Source: Flammeovirgaceae bacterium UBA2366 (GTDB lineage Bacteria > Bacteroidota > Bacteroidia > Cytophagales > Cyclobacteriaceae). Taken from it: a DNA stretch of 64,000 nucleotides. Below the pieces are notes generated by a model that saw only the letters and a list, made by a program, of their open reading frames with translations, did not search any database and was not told the origin of the DNA. Made by a program: the position numbers and the translations under genes. Below, one piece after another: positions 49,674 through 57,862 of the stretch. The stretch's first letter is position 1; every line of letters starts with the position of its first letter. The DNA lies in contig DDTK01000007.1 in assembly GCA_002344065.1 (NCBI GenBank), positions 62,001 to 126,000 on the forward strand, read 5' to 3'.

Positions 49674-50333
49674 ATGCAACTTGATTTAGTTCTCAAATTT
49701 CTGAAGGACCTTTCGCGCAATAACAATCGCGAGTGGTTTGAAAAAAATAAACCTCGCTATTTGCAGGTAAAAGAGCACTTTGAAGATTTTCTTGAGGCCT
49801 TTCATAAAGAGTTAGTAAAATTTGATGAGAACCTGGCGGGGTTGAATCCGCGCAAGCAAGGTTTCCGGATTTATCGCGATGTACGCTTTAGCAAAGACAA
49901 ACGACCTTACAAGGTTAACATGGGCGCTGGTTTTTCAGCCCACGGCAAAATGGAACAAGAGCCCGGTTATTATATTCACCTTGAGCCGGGTAAAAGTTTT
50001 GTAGCGGGAGGATTCTGGATGCCCGACTCTGCTAATCTGGCGAAAATCCGCCAGGAGGTGGATTACCATCCAGATGGTTTACTTAAAATTTTGAATGATC
50101 GAAAATTCAAAAAGCACTTTACTGGATTTGATGATTACGATCGGGTAAAGACAGCCCCAAAGGGTTACCCGAAAGATCACCCTCACATTGAGTTATTGAA
50201 AAATAAGAGCTTCACCGTATCACGTTACTTCAATGATCAGGGAGTGAAAGACAAAAAATTTGTGAAACAACTGGCAGAAACCTGCAAGGCCATCAAACCA
50301 CTGAATGATTTCTTACAAGAAGCTATAAGCTAA
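49674..50333 (+). CDS. DUF2461 domain protein
   Basis: A 219-residue cytoplasmic protein of the DUF2461 family (TIGR02453). It shows FLKDLSRNNNREWFEKNKPRY, the GFRIYRDVRFSKDKRPYKVN block, GYYIHLEPGKSFVAGGFWMPD and a C-terminal LAETCKAIKPLNDFL. The family occurs widely with no proven function. Co-directional with murF at 10 bp, so likely co-transcribed. Confidence 0.9.
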   Translation: MQLDLVLKFLKDLSRNNNREWFEKNKPRYLQVKEHFEDFLEAFHKELVKFDENLAGLNPRKQGFRIYRDVRFSKDKRPYKVNMGAGFSAHGKMEQEPGYYIHLEPGKSFVAGGFWMPDSANLAKIRQEVDYHPDGLLKILNDRKFKKHFTGFDDYDRVKTAPKGYPKDHPHIELLKNKSFTVSRYFNDQGVKDKKFVKQLAETCKAIKPLNDFLQEAIS

Positions 50334-50358
50334 CTCATACTCAAGTCGCGTTGTATGA

Positions 50359-51981
50359 CTACATAGTTGAGCGGTTCAGCTCCGGTATGCGTTCAAATAA
50401 CTTAATGGATTGTAGAAAGATTTCGTTTGTTTCGTTGATAATCGGAAACAAACCATCATTACCCCATATTCTGCGGGCTATCTGTGCTTTAACATGCAGC
50501 TGAAATATTTTCTTATTTCGTTGCAGGTCTTTATAATCAGGTTTGACTTTGTTCCGTTGACCGATGCTGATGAGTTCGTTCAGCATTTGATCCGTTACCA
50601 CAAACTTGGTACGGAATTGTTCAAATCCCTTACCTTCTAAATCGTCCTTGTGATGGTGGGCATAGTTGAAGGCATACTCGTAAATGGATAGTGAAGAGTA
50701 CAGCGCATTCAAATAATGACTGTTCATGGATGTATCCAACGGAACAAAATAATCTGGCATAATGCCACCACCACCGTATACGGTGCGGCCATTCAGGGTT
50801 CGGTACTTCAATGAGTCATTTAGTTTTATACTATCCGCAGAAAAGAACTCACCTTTCTTATAGCGTTCAATAATATCAAGCGAGTAGGCTTCATCATCGT
50901 CATACGGTTTTTGAATTGACCGGCCACTGGGCGTGTAGTAGCGGGATATGGTCAGCCGCAGTTCTGAACCATCACTCAGGTCGAACGGATTTTGAACAAG
51001 TCCTTTGCCAAACGTTCTTCTTCCCACAATCAAGGCACGGTCATTGTCTTGCAAGGCACCGGCAAGTATTTCTGAAGCAGAGGCGCTGCCTTCATTTACC
51101 AGAATAATCAGATCTCCGGTTTCAAAACTTCCGCGTGTAGTAGAGGAGGCGTTAGTGTTAAGGCGTTTGTCTTTTCCATCGGTGTACACAATTTTTTTGT
51201 CGGCTGATAAAAACTCATCAGCCAGGTCGATGGCCATGCTCATGTAACCGCCACCATTTCCCTGAAGATCGAGCACGAGTTTTTTCATGCCTTGATCTCG
51301 GAGCTTACTCAATGCTTTACTGAATTCTTCATAGGTGGTGGCCGAAAAGCGATTCAATTTGATATATCCGATTTCAGCATTCACCATGTACGATACATCA
51401 ATGGAGAATTGCGGAATCTTATCGCGTACAATATTATAATCAAGAACTTGCCGGCCGCGAAGAATGGTTACCCGTACTTCTGAACCACGCGGTCCTTTTA
51501 ATTTACGCATCACATCCTGTGTGGTGATACCGATACCGGCAACATTTTCATCGTCCACCATTACAATTTTATCACCCGAGCGGATGCCGAGCTTTTCGGA
51601 AGGGCCACCGCTTAAGGGTGTCACTACTACAATTGTATCCTGAAAAATATTGAACTCAACACCTATGCCATCAAAATTGCCACGCAGTTCTTCGTTGGCA
51701 GCAACCCGATCACTTGCTGCAATGTAATGCGAATGGGGATCAAGCTTGGAGAGCAGGTGACGGATGGATTCGTCTACCAGTTTATCGGTCTTAATATCAT
51801 CAACGTACTTGGTGTCAATATAGGTAAGCACCTCCCGTAGTTTTTGTACATCCTTAGTCACATCGCGTGATGGTTTGCGCGCGTTAAAGCTGGTACCAAT
51901 AAACACCCCGGCCGCCAAGCCCAGGCATAAAACAAGGGGTAATCGTATCTGGTAAGGTGTATTTTTCGGTTGTTCGCTCAT
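50359..51981 (-). CDS. S41 family C-terminal processing peptidase
   Basis: A 540-residue protease anchored by an N-terminal membrane segment (LPLVLCLGLAAGVFIGTSF). A PDZ domain (about 85-170) contains GIGVEFNIFQDTIVVVTPLSGGPSEKLGIRSGDKI. The peptidase core has the nucleophile Ser in NEGSASASEILAGAL and the general-base Lys in GRRTFGKGLVQ. A C-terminal helical extension of about 150 residues follows, as in Bacteroidota CTPs. It would act in the periplasm on protein C-termini. Convergent with the DUF2461 gene. Confidence 0.94.
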   Translation of the reverse strand: MSEQPKNTPYQIRLPLVLCLGLAAGVFIGTSFNARKPSRDVTKDVQKLREVLTYIDTKYVDDIKTDKLVDESIRHLLSKLDPHSHYIAASDRVAANEELRGNFDGIGVEFNIFQDTIVVVTPLSGGPSEKLGIRSGDKIVMVDDENVAGIGITTQDVMRKLKGPRGSEVRVTILRGRQVLDYNIVRDKIPQFSIDVSYMVNAEIGYIKLNRFSATTYEEFSKALSKLRDQGMKKLVLDLQGNGGGYMSMAIDLADEFLSADKKIVYTDGKDKRLNTNASSTTRGSFETGDLIILVNEGSASASEILAGALQDNDRALIVGRRTFGKGLVQNPFDLSDGSELRLTISRYYTPSGRSIQKPYDDDEAYSLDIIERYKKGEFFSADSIKLNDSLKYRTLNGRTVYGGGGIMPDYFVPLDTSMNSHYLNALYSSLSIYEYAFNYAHHHKDDLEGKGFEQFRTKFVVTDQMLNELISIGQRNKVKPDYKDLQRNKKIFQLHVKAQIARRIWGNDGLFPIINETNEIFLQSIKLFERIPELNRSTM

Positions 51982-52127
51982 AAAATCTCTAAAATCGTTC
52001 TCCTTTTAACGGGTAAGAATAACAAATGTTAAGCACAGTTTATTTTCTGTAAAACATCAAATTTCAGGAAATAAAACGTTTAATCGATAATGGCCATTCT
52101 CTCAATGCGATTTTTATGGTGTTTATC

Positions 52128-52135
52128 TATATTTG
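52128..52135 (+). promoter_or_regulatory. Putative -7 promoter box of the hemerythrin-like gene
   Basis: TATATTTG fits TAnnTTTG exactly. The -33 region is weak. It ends 9 bp before the ATG at 52145, and GAAGGA at 52135-52140 could act as a ribosome-binding site, so any leader is very short. Confidence 0.35.
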
Positions 52136-52144
52136 AAGGATAGT

Positions 52145-52900
52145 ATGGAGATTTCAGGATTAAAAAGTAAACTGGTAGGGCAACTTGTGGACGAAAATTA
52201 TGTTCACGCCTACGTGTTATTTTATTTTGGAATCCGTTTTGAAGAGTATTCGGCCTTTACGCTGGAGCAGGCCTGCCGCGATAAGGGTTTGCAGGTTGAG
52301 CAGGTAGTACGGGAGTTGGAATCACCCACCCATCTTCGTGAAGCTGAACTTCCATTGATTTCCTATCCGATTGATCTGATTATTGAATACCTCAAACATT
52401 CTCATTTTTTATTCATCAAACATAAGCTTCCTTACATTGCCAAACTGGTTGAGGGTTTTAAGGCAACGAACAAGGATTACCATTCCATCGAACGTGATTT
52501 GAAAATAGTATTCCCGTTGTTTGTTGAAGATTTTATTCACCACATCTACGAAGAGGAGGATACCCTGTTCAGGTACATAAAAGCCCTCGACCGTGCGTCA
52601 AAAGGTTTTTACATTCCAACACGTTTGTACCAGCTGATGGAGCGTTGCTCCGTTCAGAAATTTGCTGTGGAGCATGACGTACACGATGATGAAATGCAGG
52701 GCATTCGTAAAATCACCAACGACTACGAATTAAATGCGGATGCTCCGCTTCGCATGAAAGTCATTTACAACGAGCTGAAGGATTTTGAAAAAAGTTTAAT
52801 TACCCACGCGCGTATTGAAAATGAAATCCTTTTCCCTAAGGCCATGATGCTGGAAACAAAAGTGAAGCAGATTTTTGTGGAGCGCATCCGCTTCAACTAA
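52145..52900 (+). CDS. Hemerythrin-like iron protein (RIC-related)
   Basis: A 251-residue protein. The ATG at 52145 is chosen over a TTG at 52133 that overlaps the promoter box. The N-terminal 60 residues resemble the DUF542-like head of RIC/ScdA proteins but lack the usual CC motif; instead one Cys (EQACRDKG) is seen. The hemerythrin domain has His/Glu candidates in LKHSHFLFIKHKLPYI, FVEDFIHHIYEEEDTLF, AVEHDVHDDEM and LITHARIENEILFPKA. RIC proteins repair iron-sulfur clusters after nitrosative stress; a di-iron carrier role here is an inference. ruvX starts 3 bp later. Confidence 0.85.
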   Translation: MEISGLKSKLVGQLVDENYVHAYVLFYFGIRFEEYSAFTLEQACRDKGLQVEQVVRELESPTHLREAELPLISYPIDLIIEYLKHSHFLFIKHKLPYIAKLVEGFKATNKDYHSIERDLKIVFPLFVEDFIHHIYEEEDTLFRYIKALDRASKGFYIPTRLYQLMERCSVQKFAVEHDVHDDEMQGIRKITNDYELNADAPLRMKVIYNELKDFEKSLITHARIENEILFPKAMMLETKVKQIFVERIRFN

Positions 52901-52903
52901 GGT

Positions 52904-53314
52904 ATGGGCAGAGTACTAGCCATTGATTACGGAACGAAACGTACCGGGCTTGCCGTTACCGATCCGCTTCAAATCATCTCCACAGCGTTAGATACCGTTC
53001 CATCCAATCAGCTTTTATCTTATCTGAAGACCTATTTAGCCAAGGAATCAGTAGATCGTTTCGTTGTAGGTATGCCCCGCACGTTGATGAATGAGGATTC
53101 TGAAACAGCACCTGCGGTTCGGAACTTTATCGTAGCCTTAAAACAAACTTTTCCCGACAAGCCTGTTCATGAAGTGGATGAACGCTTCACTAGTTCACTC
53201 GCCCAGCGAGCCATGCTTGAAGGGGGAATGAAAAAAAAGGATCGGCAGGTGAAGGGTAATGTAGATAAAGTAAGTGCTGTGTTAATCTTGCAGGCATTTA
53301 TGGAATCGCGCTGA
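52904..53314 (+). CDS. ruvX: Holliday junction resolvase-like protein RuvX/YqgF
   Basis: A 136-residue RNase-H-fold protein. Key motifs are the N-terminal MGRVLAIDYGTKRTGLAV with the first catalytic Asp, FVVGMPRTL, and VHEVDERFTSSLAQRAM with the second acidic pair. The C-terminal DKVSAVLILQAFMES closes the family pattern. YqgF is implicated in pre-16S rRNA 5' maturation; its name as resolvase is historic. It starts 3 bp after the hemerythrin-like gene and abuts the convergent gene at 53315. Confidence 0.94.
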   Translation: MGRVLAIDYGTKRTGLAVTDPLQIISTALDTVPSNQLLSYLKTYLAKESVDRFVVGMPRTLMNEDSETAPAVRNFIVALKQTFPDKPVHEVDERFTSSLAQRAMLEGGMKKKDRQVKGNVDKVSAVLILQAFMESR

Positions 53315-53851
53315 TCACTTTTCAAGAGATTTACTCAAATCAAAATCAGCATGAAAGCGTAGTTGCCCATCGCGCTTAAGGATGTAACTCAATATTTTTT
53401 TATCCGGATTGAGCACCAGGCTCCACTCGTTGGTTGACGCGGCCGGTATAAGGTTGGCCGTATGCGCATCGGCCGGAAACGATTGTTCAAAAGCACGTCC
53501 ACCTTGTCTTGCGTAGCCACCGTACATTGTTATTTCATCGGGTGTTCCATCTTCATGTCGGTGATCATGTTTGAGCAGCAACCCATTTTCGTCCAGGGTA
53601 AGTACCCATGTTCTGGACTTGTCTTCACCCACCTGGAAAGGTATGCGAACCTCGGTGTCTGTACATTTCGCAAAATGGATTTTAAGCGCCTGTCCTTTAA
53701 AGGGGTCTTTATCTCCTTCAGGGAACACAGCTTTTCCGGCAAAAGATTTTCCACAAAATTTATTCAGGTTTTTCAGGAATTCCTTTTCAGTGGGCGGTGT
53801 TCCTGCCATGATGGCCAGCGAAAGCACCAGAAGTGTTGATAGGGTACGCAT
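53315..53851 (-). CDS. Exported hypothetical protein
   Basis: A protein of 178 residues, starting MRTLSTLLVLSLAIMAGTPP (an ATG two codons upstream is possible). After the signal peptide come KEFLKNLNKFCGKSFAGKAVFPEGDKDPFKG, LKIHFAKCTDTEVRIPF, LKHDHRHEDGTPDEITMYGGYA and LRFHADFDLSKSLE. The two Cys may form a disulfide, and the HDHRHEDG stretch could bind a metal. I have seen similar proteins annotated only as hypothetical. The stop codon is directly next to that of ruvX. Confidence 0.75.
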   Translation of the reverse strand: MRTLSTLLVLSLAIMAGTPPTEKEFLKNLNKFCGKSFAGKAVFPEGDKDPFKGQALKIHFAKCTDTEVRIPFQVGEDKSRTWVLTLDENGLLLKHDHRHEDGTPDEITMYGGYARQGGRAFEQSFPADAHTANLIPAASTNEWSLVLNPDKKILSYILKRDGQLRFHADFDLSKSLEK

Positions 53852-53939
53852 GTTCAATACTACAGAAACCCATCTGATATCAATTTATAAATGGTGTGAA
53901 TAATATTTATTTTTGCCGGTGAAAACAGTAATAAGACGC

Positions 53940-54509
53940 ATGGTTTACCCGATTGTAATGTATGGAGATCCCGTTTTGCGCCAGCGGGCTAAGGATATTG
54001 AGCAGGGAACAGACCTAACCCAGCTGATAGAAGACATGTATGAAACCATGCACAATGCCCAAGGAATTGGATTGGCCGCACCACAGATTGGCAAAGGTGT
54101 ACGGTTATTTGTGGTAGATGGTACCGTGCTCGATAAGGACGATGATGAAGCCGAGGAGGGGATGGAGAATTTTAAGAAAGCCTTTATCAACCCGGTAATG
54201 GTAGAAGAGTTAGGAACACCCTGGGATTTTGAAGAGGGTTGTTTAAGCATACCTAACATTCGGGAAAAGATAGCCCGTAAGGATACCATCAAAATCAGGT
54301 ACTATGATGAGCAATGGAAACTGAAGGAAGAAGAGTATGATGGCATGAAGGCACGTATTATCCAGCACGAATACGATCACATTGAAGGGAAGCTCTTTAT
54401 CGACTACCTCACCCCATTAAAAAAGCGTTTGTTGAAAGGTAAGCTGAACGACATCAGCCGCGGTGATGTGAAAACCGAATACCGCATTCTGGCTCCGCTT
54501 AGAAAATAG
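53940..54509 (+). CDS. def: Peptide deformylase
   Basis: Removes the formyl group from nascent proteins using a metal ion. The start is set at ATG 53940 (MVYPIVMYGDPVLRQRAKDI). Motif 1 GIGLAAPQIG, motif 2 EEGCLSIP (metal-binding Cys) and motif 3 QHEYDHIEG (two His and catalytic Glu) are intact. The 189-residue length fits. A TATTTTTG box at 53908-53915, with TTTA 20 bp upstream, may be its promoter. A heptad repeat fills the spacer to the next gene. Confidence 0.96.
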   Translation: MVYPIVMYGDPVLRQRAKDIEQGTDLTQLIEDMYETMHNAQGIGLAAPQIGKGVRLFVVDGTVLDKDDDEAEEGMENFKKAFINPVMVEELGTPWDFEEGCLSIPNIREKIARKDTIKIRYYDEQWKLKEEEYDGMKARIIQHEYDHIEGKLFIDYLTPLKKRLLKGKLNDISRGDVKTEYRILAPLRK

Positions 54510-54593
54510 TTCAATATTCAATATTCGAAATTTAAGGTTATTGAATTTGGTTAATTTTAAATCTTGAATCTCAAATTTTAAATCTTGAATATA
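54510..54593 (+). repeat. Heptad-period array spanning the aminotransferase start
   Basis: Twelve successive 7-bp blocks. The first are TTCAATA, TTCAATA, TTCGAAA; the last are AAATCTT, GAATCTC, AAATTTT, AAATCTT, GAATATA (core RAATCTT). The middle blocks are degenerate. The TTG start codon of the next gene (54585-54587) lies in the last two units, so the array reaches into coding sequence. Confidence 0.65.
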
Positions 54594-55727
54594 ACTTCAC
54601 GCCTCCCCGATGTTGGCACCAGCATCTTCGCCATCATGTCCAAAATGGCGAACGACCACGGAGCTATTAATCTTTCGCAGGGTTTCCCCGATTTTAATGT
54701 TGATCCGGTGGCCATCAACCTGATTCATCGCTTTATGCAGGAGGGGCACAATCAATATGCGCCCATGCCCGGTGTGCCTGCGCTTCGGCAAGTGATTGCA
54801 GCGGTGATTGAAAAAACCTATTCCAGAACCATCAATCCCGAAACGGAAATAACCATTACAGCCGGAGCTACTGAAGCGCTCTATGCTGCTATTGCCGCTT
54901 TTGTTCGTCAGGGAGATGAAGTAATTGTTTTTGATCCTGCTTATGATTCCTATAATCCCGCCATTCGCTTAAATGGTGGAGTGCCGGTGCATATTAATCT
55001 CAGGTACCCCGATTTTTCCATCGACTGGGATGAGGTAAAAGCACGAATTAATTTACGCACGCGCATGATCATGGTCAACACACCGCACAATCCCAGTGGT
55101 GCTGCATTAACGGCCAATGATTTACGTGAGTTAGAGAAACTTGCCGATGAGCACGACCTTATCGTGTTAAGCGATGAAGTTTATGAGCGGATAATTTTTG
55201 ACAACATCCGGCACGAAAGTGTACTCCATTATCCGGGCCTGGCAAAACGAAGTGTGGCCATGTTTTCTTTTGGAAAAACATTTCATGCCACCGGGTGGAA
55301 GGTGGGTTATGCCGTTGCGCCAGAATACCTCACGAAGGAAATCAGGAAGACCCATCAGTTTATTACGTTTTCTGTCAACACACCCGTACAGTTAGCGCTT
55401 GCCGAATACATGCAAACCCCGGCTCACTACGAAAACCTGGGCATCTTTTACCAGCAAAAGCGCGACTACTTTCTTCAGGGCATAAAGGGTTCATCCTTTC
55501 AGCCCACGCCTTGTCACGGATCCTATTTTCAAAACTTTTCCTACGCAAGTATTTCTTCCTTGCCAGACCGGCAAATGGCAGAAGAGTTGACCATTAAACA
55601 TAAAGTAGCTTCCGTGCCAGTATCGGTTTTCTACAACGACAAAACCGATAACAAGCTACTGCGTTTTTGTTTTGCCAAGAACGAACAAACGCTCGATCGG
55701 GCAATTGAGATTTTGAGAAAACTGTAA
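54585..55727 (+). CDS. Methionine/glutamine-type PLP aminotransferase
   Basis: A class I/II aminotransferase of 380 residues related to YbdL/KAT, which transaminates methionine, glutamine or aromatic amino acids. It has the N-terminal LPDVGTSIFAIMSKMANDHGAINLSQGFPDF, GATEALYAAIAAF, NTPHNPSGAAL, the PLP Asp in VLSDEVYERI and the PLP Lys in SFGKTFHATGWKVGY. The TTG at 54585 is the likely start because the conserved sequence extends upstream of the first ATG. The omega-amidase gene follows after 99 bp, suggesting the glutamine transaminase/omega-amidase route used in methionine salvage. Confidence 0.9.
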   Translation: MNITSRLPDVGTSIFAIMSKMANDHGAINLSQGFPDFNVDPVAINLIHRFMQEGHNQYAPMPGVPALRQVIAAVIEKTYSRTINPETEITITAGATEALYAAIAAFVRQGDEVIVFDPAYDSYNPAIRLNGGVPVHINLRYPDFSIDWDEVKARINLRTRMIMVNTPHNPSGAALTANDLRELEKLADEHDLIVLSDEVYERIIFDNIRHESVLHYPGLAKRSVAMFSFGKTFHATGWKVGYAVAPEYLTKEIRKTHQFITFSVNTPVQLALAEYMQTPAHYENLGIFYQQKRDYFLQGIKGSSFQPTPCHGSYFQNFSYASISSLPDRQMAEELTIKHKVASVPVSVFYNDKTDNKLLRFCFAKNEQTLDRAIEILRKL

Positions 55728-55760
55728 TTCTTATTTTGTAAATGAAGATGAGTAGCCATA

Positions 55761-55795
55761 TTGATAATTGTTCATCAATTGCCAATTGCCCACTT
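55761..55795 (+). repeat. Short heptad array upstream of the omega-amidase gene
   Basis: Blocks TTGATAA, TTGTTCA, TCAATTG, CCAATTG, CCCACTT follow each other with a 7-bp period (core CAATTG). It is the shortest and weakest of the five arrays, and ends 31 bp before the ATG at 55827. Confidence 0.4.
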
Positions 55796-55826
55796 CTTTC
55801 GTTACTTGCAAGCCGAAATAACCACC

Positions 55827-56663
55827 ATGCAGGACTTAAAGATCACGCTCATCCAATCCGATATTTACTGGGAAGAAATTGACGCTAACCTTTCTTCGTT
55901 TGAGGAAAAAATATGGCAAATCGGTCGGGAAACGGATGTGATTGTGCTCCCCGAAATGTTTACTACAGGCTTTACCATGAACGCGCCTAAACTGGCCGAG
56001 CACATGAACATGCGCACCTTCAAATGGATGCGCCAAATGGCCGATCAAACCGGTGCCTTGATTTTGGGAAGCCATATTGCCACGGTGCATGAGCGCTACT
56101 ACAACCGCTTGTTGTGGATGGAGCCGGGCGGGCAATACAAAACCTACGACAAACGCCATCTGTTTCGCATGGCGGTGGAACATAAAACCTATTCACCCGG
56201 AGAGAGTATGCTTGTGGCTTCGTGGAAAGGCTGGCGCATTTGCCCGTTGATTTGTTATGACTTGCGCTTTCCGGTATGGAGCCGCAATACGTTTGATATA
56301 ACGTCCAATCGGCTGAATTACGATGTATTGATATTTGTAGCTAACTGGCCTACCGCACGTGTGGATGCGTGGGATGCGTTACTGAAAGCCCGTGCAATTG
56401 AAAACCTGAGTTATGCCGTTGGGGTTAACCGGGTAGGCTTTGATGGCAATGGTATAGAGTACAACGGACATTCTTCAATTTATTCACCCAAAGGTGAGTT
56501 GATGTTTATTTCCGAAGGCATGGAAACGATTAAGACAATAGAATTAAATGCACATTCGTTACAAGCCTTCCGCGATAAATTTCCTGCACATCTTGATGCG
56601 GATGATTTTTCAATTGAGTTGGGGGAGTTTGAGCGGGATTTTCTGCCTGGGCAGAGTCAATAG
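55827..56663 (+). CDS. Omega-amidase / nitrilase-family amidohydrolase
   Basis: A protein of 278 residues resembling YafV and mammalian Nit2, which hydrolyse 2-oxoglutaramate or 2-oxosuccinamate. The ATG at 55827 (MQDLKITLIQSDIYWEEID) gives the correct N-terminus; frames further upstream run through a heptad repeat. The triad is Glu in VLPEMFTTGF, Lys in TYDKRHLF and Cys in PLICYDLRFPVW. The adjacent transaminase gene supports this role. The alternative is a general carbon-nitrogen hydrolase of other specificity. Confidence 0.92.
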   Translation: MQDLKITLIQSDIYWEEIDANLSSFEEKIWQIGRETDVIVLPEMFTTGFTMNAPKLAEHMNMRTFKWMRQMADQTGALILGSHIATVHERYYNRLLWMEPGGQYKTYDKRHLFRMAVEHKTYSPGESMLVASWKGWRICPLICYDLRFPVWSRNTFDITSNRLNYDVLIFVANWPTARVDAWDALLKARAIENLSYAVGVNRVGFDGNGIEYNGHSSIYSPKGELMFISEGMETIKTIELNAHSLQAFRDKFPAHLDADDFSIELGEFERDFLPGQSQ

Positions 56664-56700
56664 ATTATTTGTTCTAAGTCGACCAATTAGTTTTAGGAAA

Positions 56701-56771
56701 TTTTAGTGTCTGGGTGACTTTGTGGCCTAATTAGTGCCACTAAAACCCGAACAAAACCTCACAAAAGTGTG
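56701..56771. repeat. Interspersed hairpin repeat, copy 2
   Basis: Contains TTTTAGTG, ACTTTGTGGCCT, GCCACTAAAAC, CCTCAC and AAAGTGTG in the same order as 4682-4744. The 8-bp inverted pair TTTTAGTG/CACTAAAA is conserved while the bases between differ in length, so the two copies keep the stems and have diverged in the loops. Confidence 0.65.
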
Positions 56772-56829
56772 TAAGTCTGATTAATTAATTTCAGCGCCTG
56801 ATTTATTAGGGCACTACATGATTGGGAGT

Positions 56830-57222
56830 TTAAAGCTTTTTAAAATTTAACCCCATAGGGCATTTGGGTTTTTGATAATCATACCCGTTCAGGTACAGAT
56901 AAATAGGTTCTTTCAATCCATCATAGGTAATTTCCCATTTGTCGAGCATGGCTTTGCCAAACGGAGAGCTTTTGCTTTTTACGGGCCAGCCGCTGCCTAA
57001 CCTCCTGGCCGTTATTTCTTCACCGTTAGGGCCGGTGAGTTGCGCGATAAACGCATATTCGTTGCTGATGCTCCCGACCTTGATATTGGTTTTCGGTTTC
57101 GTGCCATACGCTTTATCGGTTGAAATTTCGTACAGGATAATCCGCTCATCAATGGCTTTTTCCTGCGCAAGCGTGGTGAAGGTGACCGAAAAGATGAATA
57201 GGTAAGATAATAGTGTTTTCAT
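56830..57222 (-). CDS. Exported hypothetical protein
   Basis: A 130-residue protein with signal peptide (LLSYLFIFSVTFTTLAQ). The mature part has IILYEISTDKAYGTKPKTNIKVG, GPNGEEITARRLGSGWPV, KWEITYDGLKEPIYLYLNGYDYQKPKCPMGL. It looks like a small beta-rich periplasmic protein. I recognise no family. It is the third of three small exported-protein genes in an A+T-rich patch, all on the minus strand; the spacer to the gene upstream (57223-57333) has a short TGCTGT/ACAGCA hairpin but no clear attC-like site. Confidence 0.7.
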   Translation of the reverse strand: MKTLLSYLFIFSVTFTTLAQEKAIDERIILYEISTDKAYGTKPKTNIKVGSISNEYAFIAQLTGPNGEEITARRLGSGWPVKSKSSPFGKAMLDKWEITYDGLKEPIYLYLNGYDYQKPKCPMGLNFKKL

Positions 57223-57333
57223 AAAAGGTCGGGCTTTTCCTGCCGAATGGAACTCAACTTGTTTGTATGGTTGGGTATTTTTTCAAGATGTCATATAGTT
57301 GCTGTTGACAGCAGTGCTCATGCATAAATCTTT

Positions 57334-57768
57334 TTAATTCTCTCTTTCAAATTTGAAGTCCCACATTCCTGTCACAATGGGTAAACACACCCCAGCCCCA
57401 CTGTCACATGTCGACTGAGCAGTCCACGGTAGCCGTTTTATAATATTTAACCTCTGACCGTCTGAACTAAAGTCAACCGTTAAAGTGTCGTCAAGTACAA
57501 GTCTGAATTGGTCAGCAGTTCTTGACCAGGTACCTTGCGAACTCCATATTGAATCATACTTCGTATCAGTCATTGAATAGAGTCCACCGTCAATTTTATT
57601 TTGTTCAATAGTCAGGTGAGTTCCCATCCACTCGGTCTTTACCTCACCGTCATACAATACCTGAGAAACAGTCCAATTCCCAATAAAATTCTCAATTTCA
57701 ATTGAGTCGTTGTCGGAACAGCCTGTCATTAGTAGTATCAATGTCAAAAATGTCAACTGTCGTATCAT
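57334..57768 (-). CDS. Small lipoprotein with lipocalin-like pattern
   Basis: The start is set at ATG 57768 (MIRQLTFLTLILLMTGCSDN); an in-frame upstream ATG at 57783 lies inside the attC-like palindrome. The lipobox is LMTGC with Cys17. The mature 128 residues read FIGNWTVSQVLYDGEVKTEW, LTIEQNK, YDSIWSSQGTWSRTADQFRLVLDD and GMWDFKFER, the strand pattern of small lipocalin-like lipoproteins. Its ATG begins exactly next to the palindrome, the position of a gene at the head of a cassette. Function unknown. Confidence 0.7.
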   Translation of the reverse strand: MIRQLTFLTLILLMTGCSDNDSIEIENFIGNWTVSQVLYDGEVKTEWMGTHLTIEQNKIDGGLYSMTDTKYDSIWSSQGTWSRTADQFRLVLDDTLTVDFSSDGQRLNIIKRLPWTAQSTCDSGAGVCLPIVTGMWDFKFEREN

Positions 57769-57858
57769 GCTGAACGTTCGCATATAAAGCGTGCCGGCAG
57801 ACCAAATTAATAATTAATAATCAAAATCTGCCGGCATGATTTATATGCATTGTTAGGC
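57769..57858 (-). other. Integron attC-like palindromic site
   Basis: Read on the minus strand: core GCCTAAC (fits RYYYAAC), 3 nt, GCATATAAA, TGCCGGCAGA, a 25-nt A/T-rich loop, TCTGCCGGCA, TTTATATGC, 4 nt, then GTTCAGC (one mismatch to GTTRRRY). The stem pairs 19 bp with two 3-nt mismatched bulges. It begins 4 bp after the stop of the gene at 57863 and ends directly at the start codon of the gene at 57334. The size, two outer cores and long imperfect stem match integron attC sites, but no integrase gene is visible in the window. Confidence 0.5.
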
Positions 57859-57862
57859 CACG

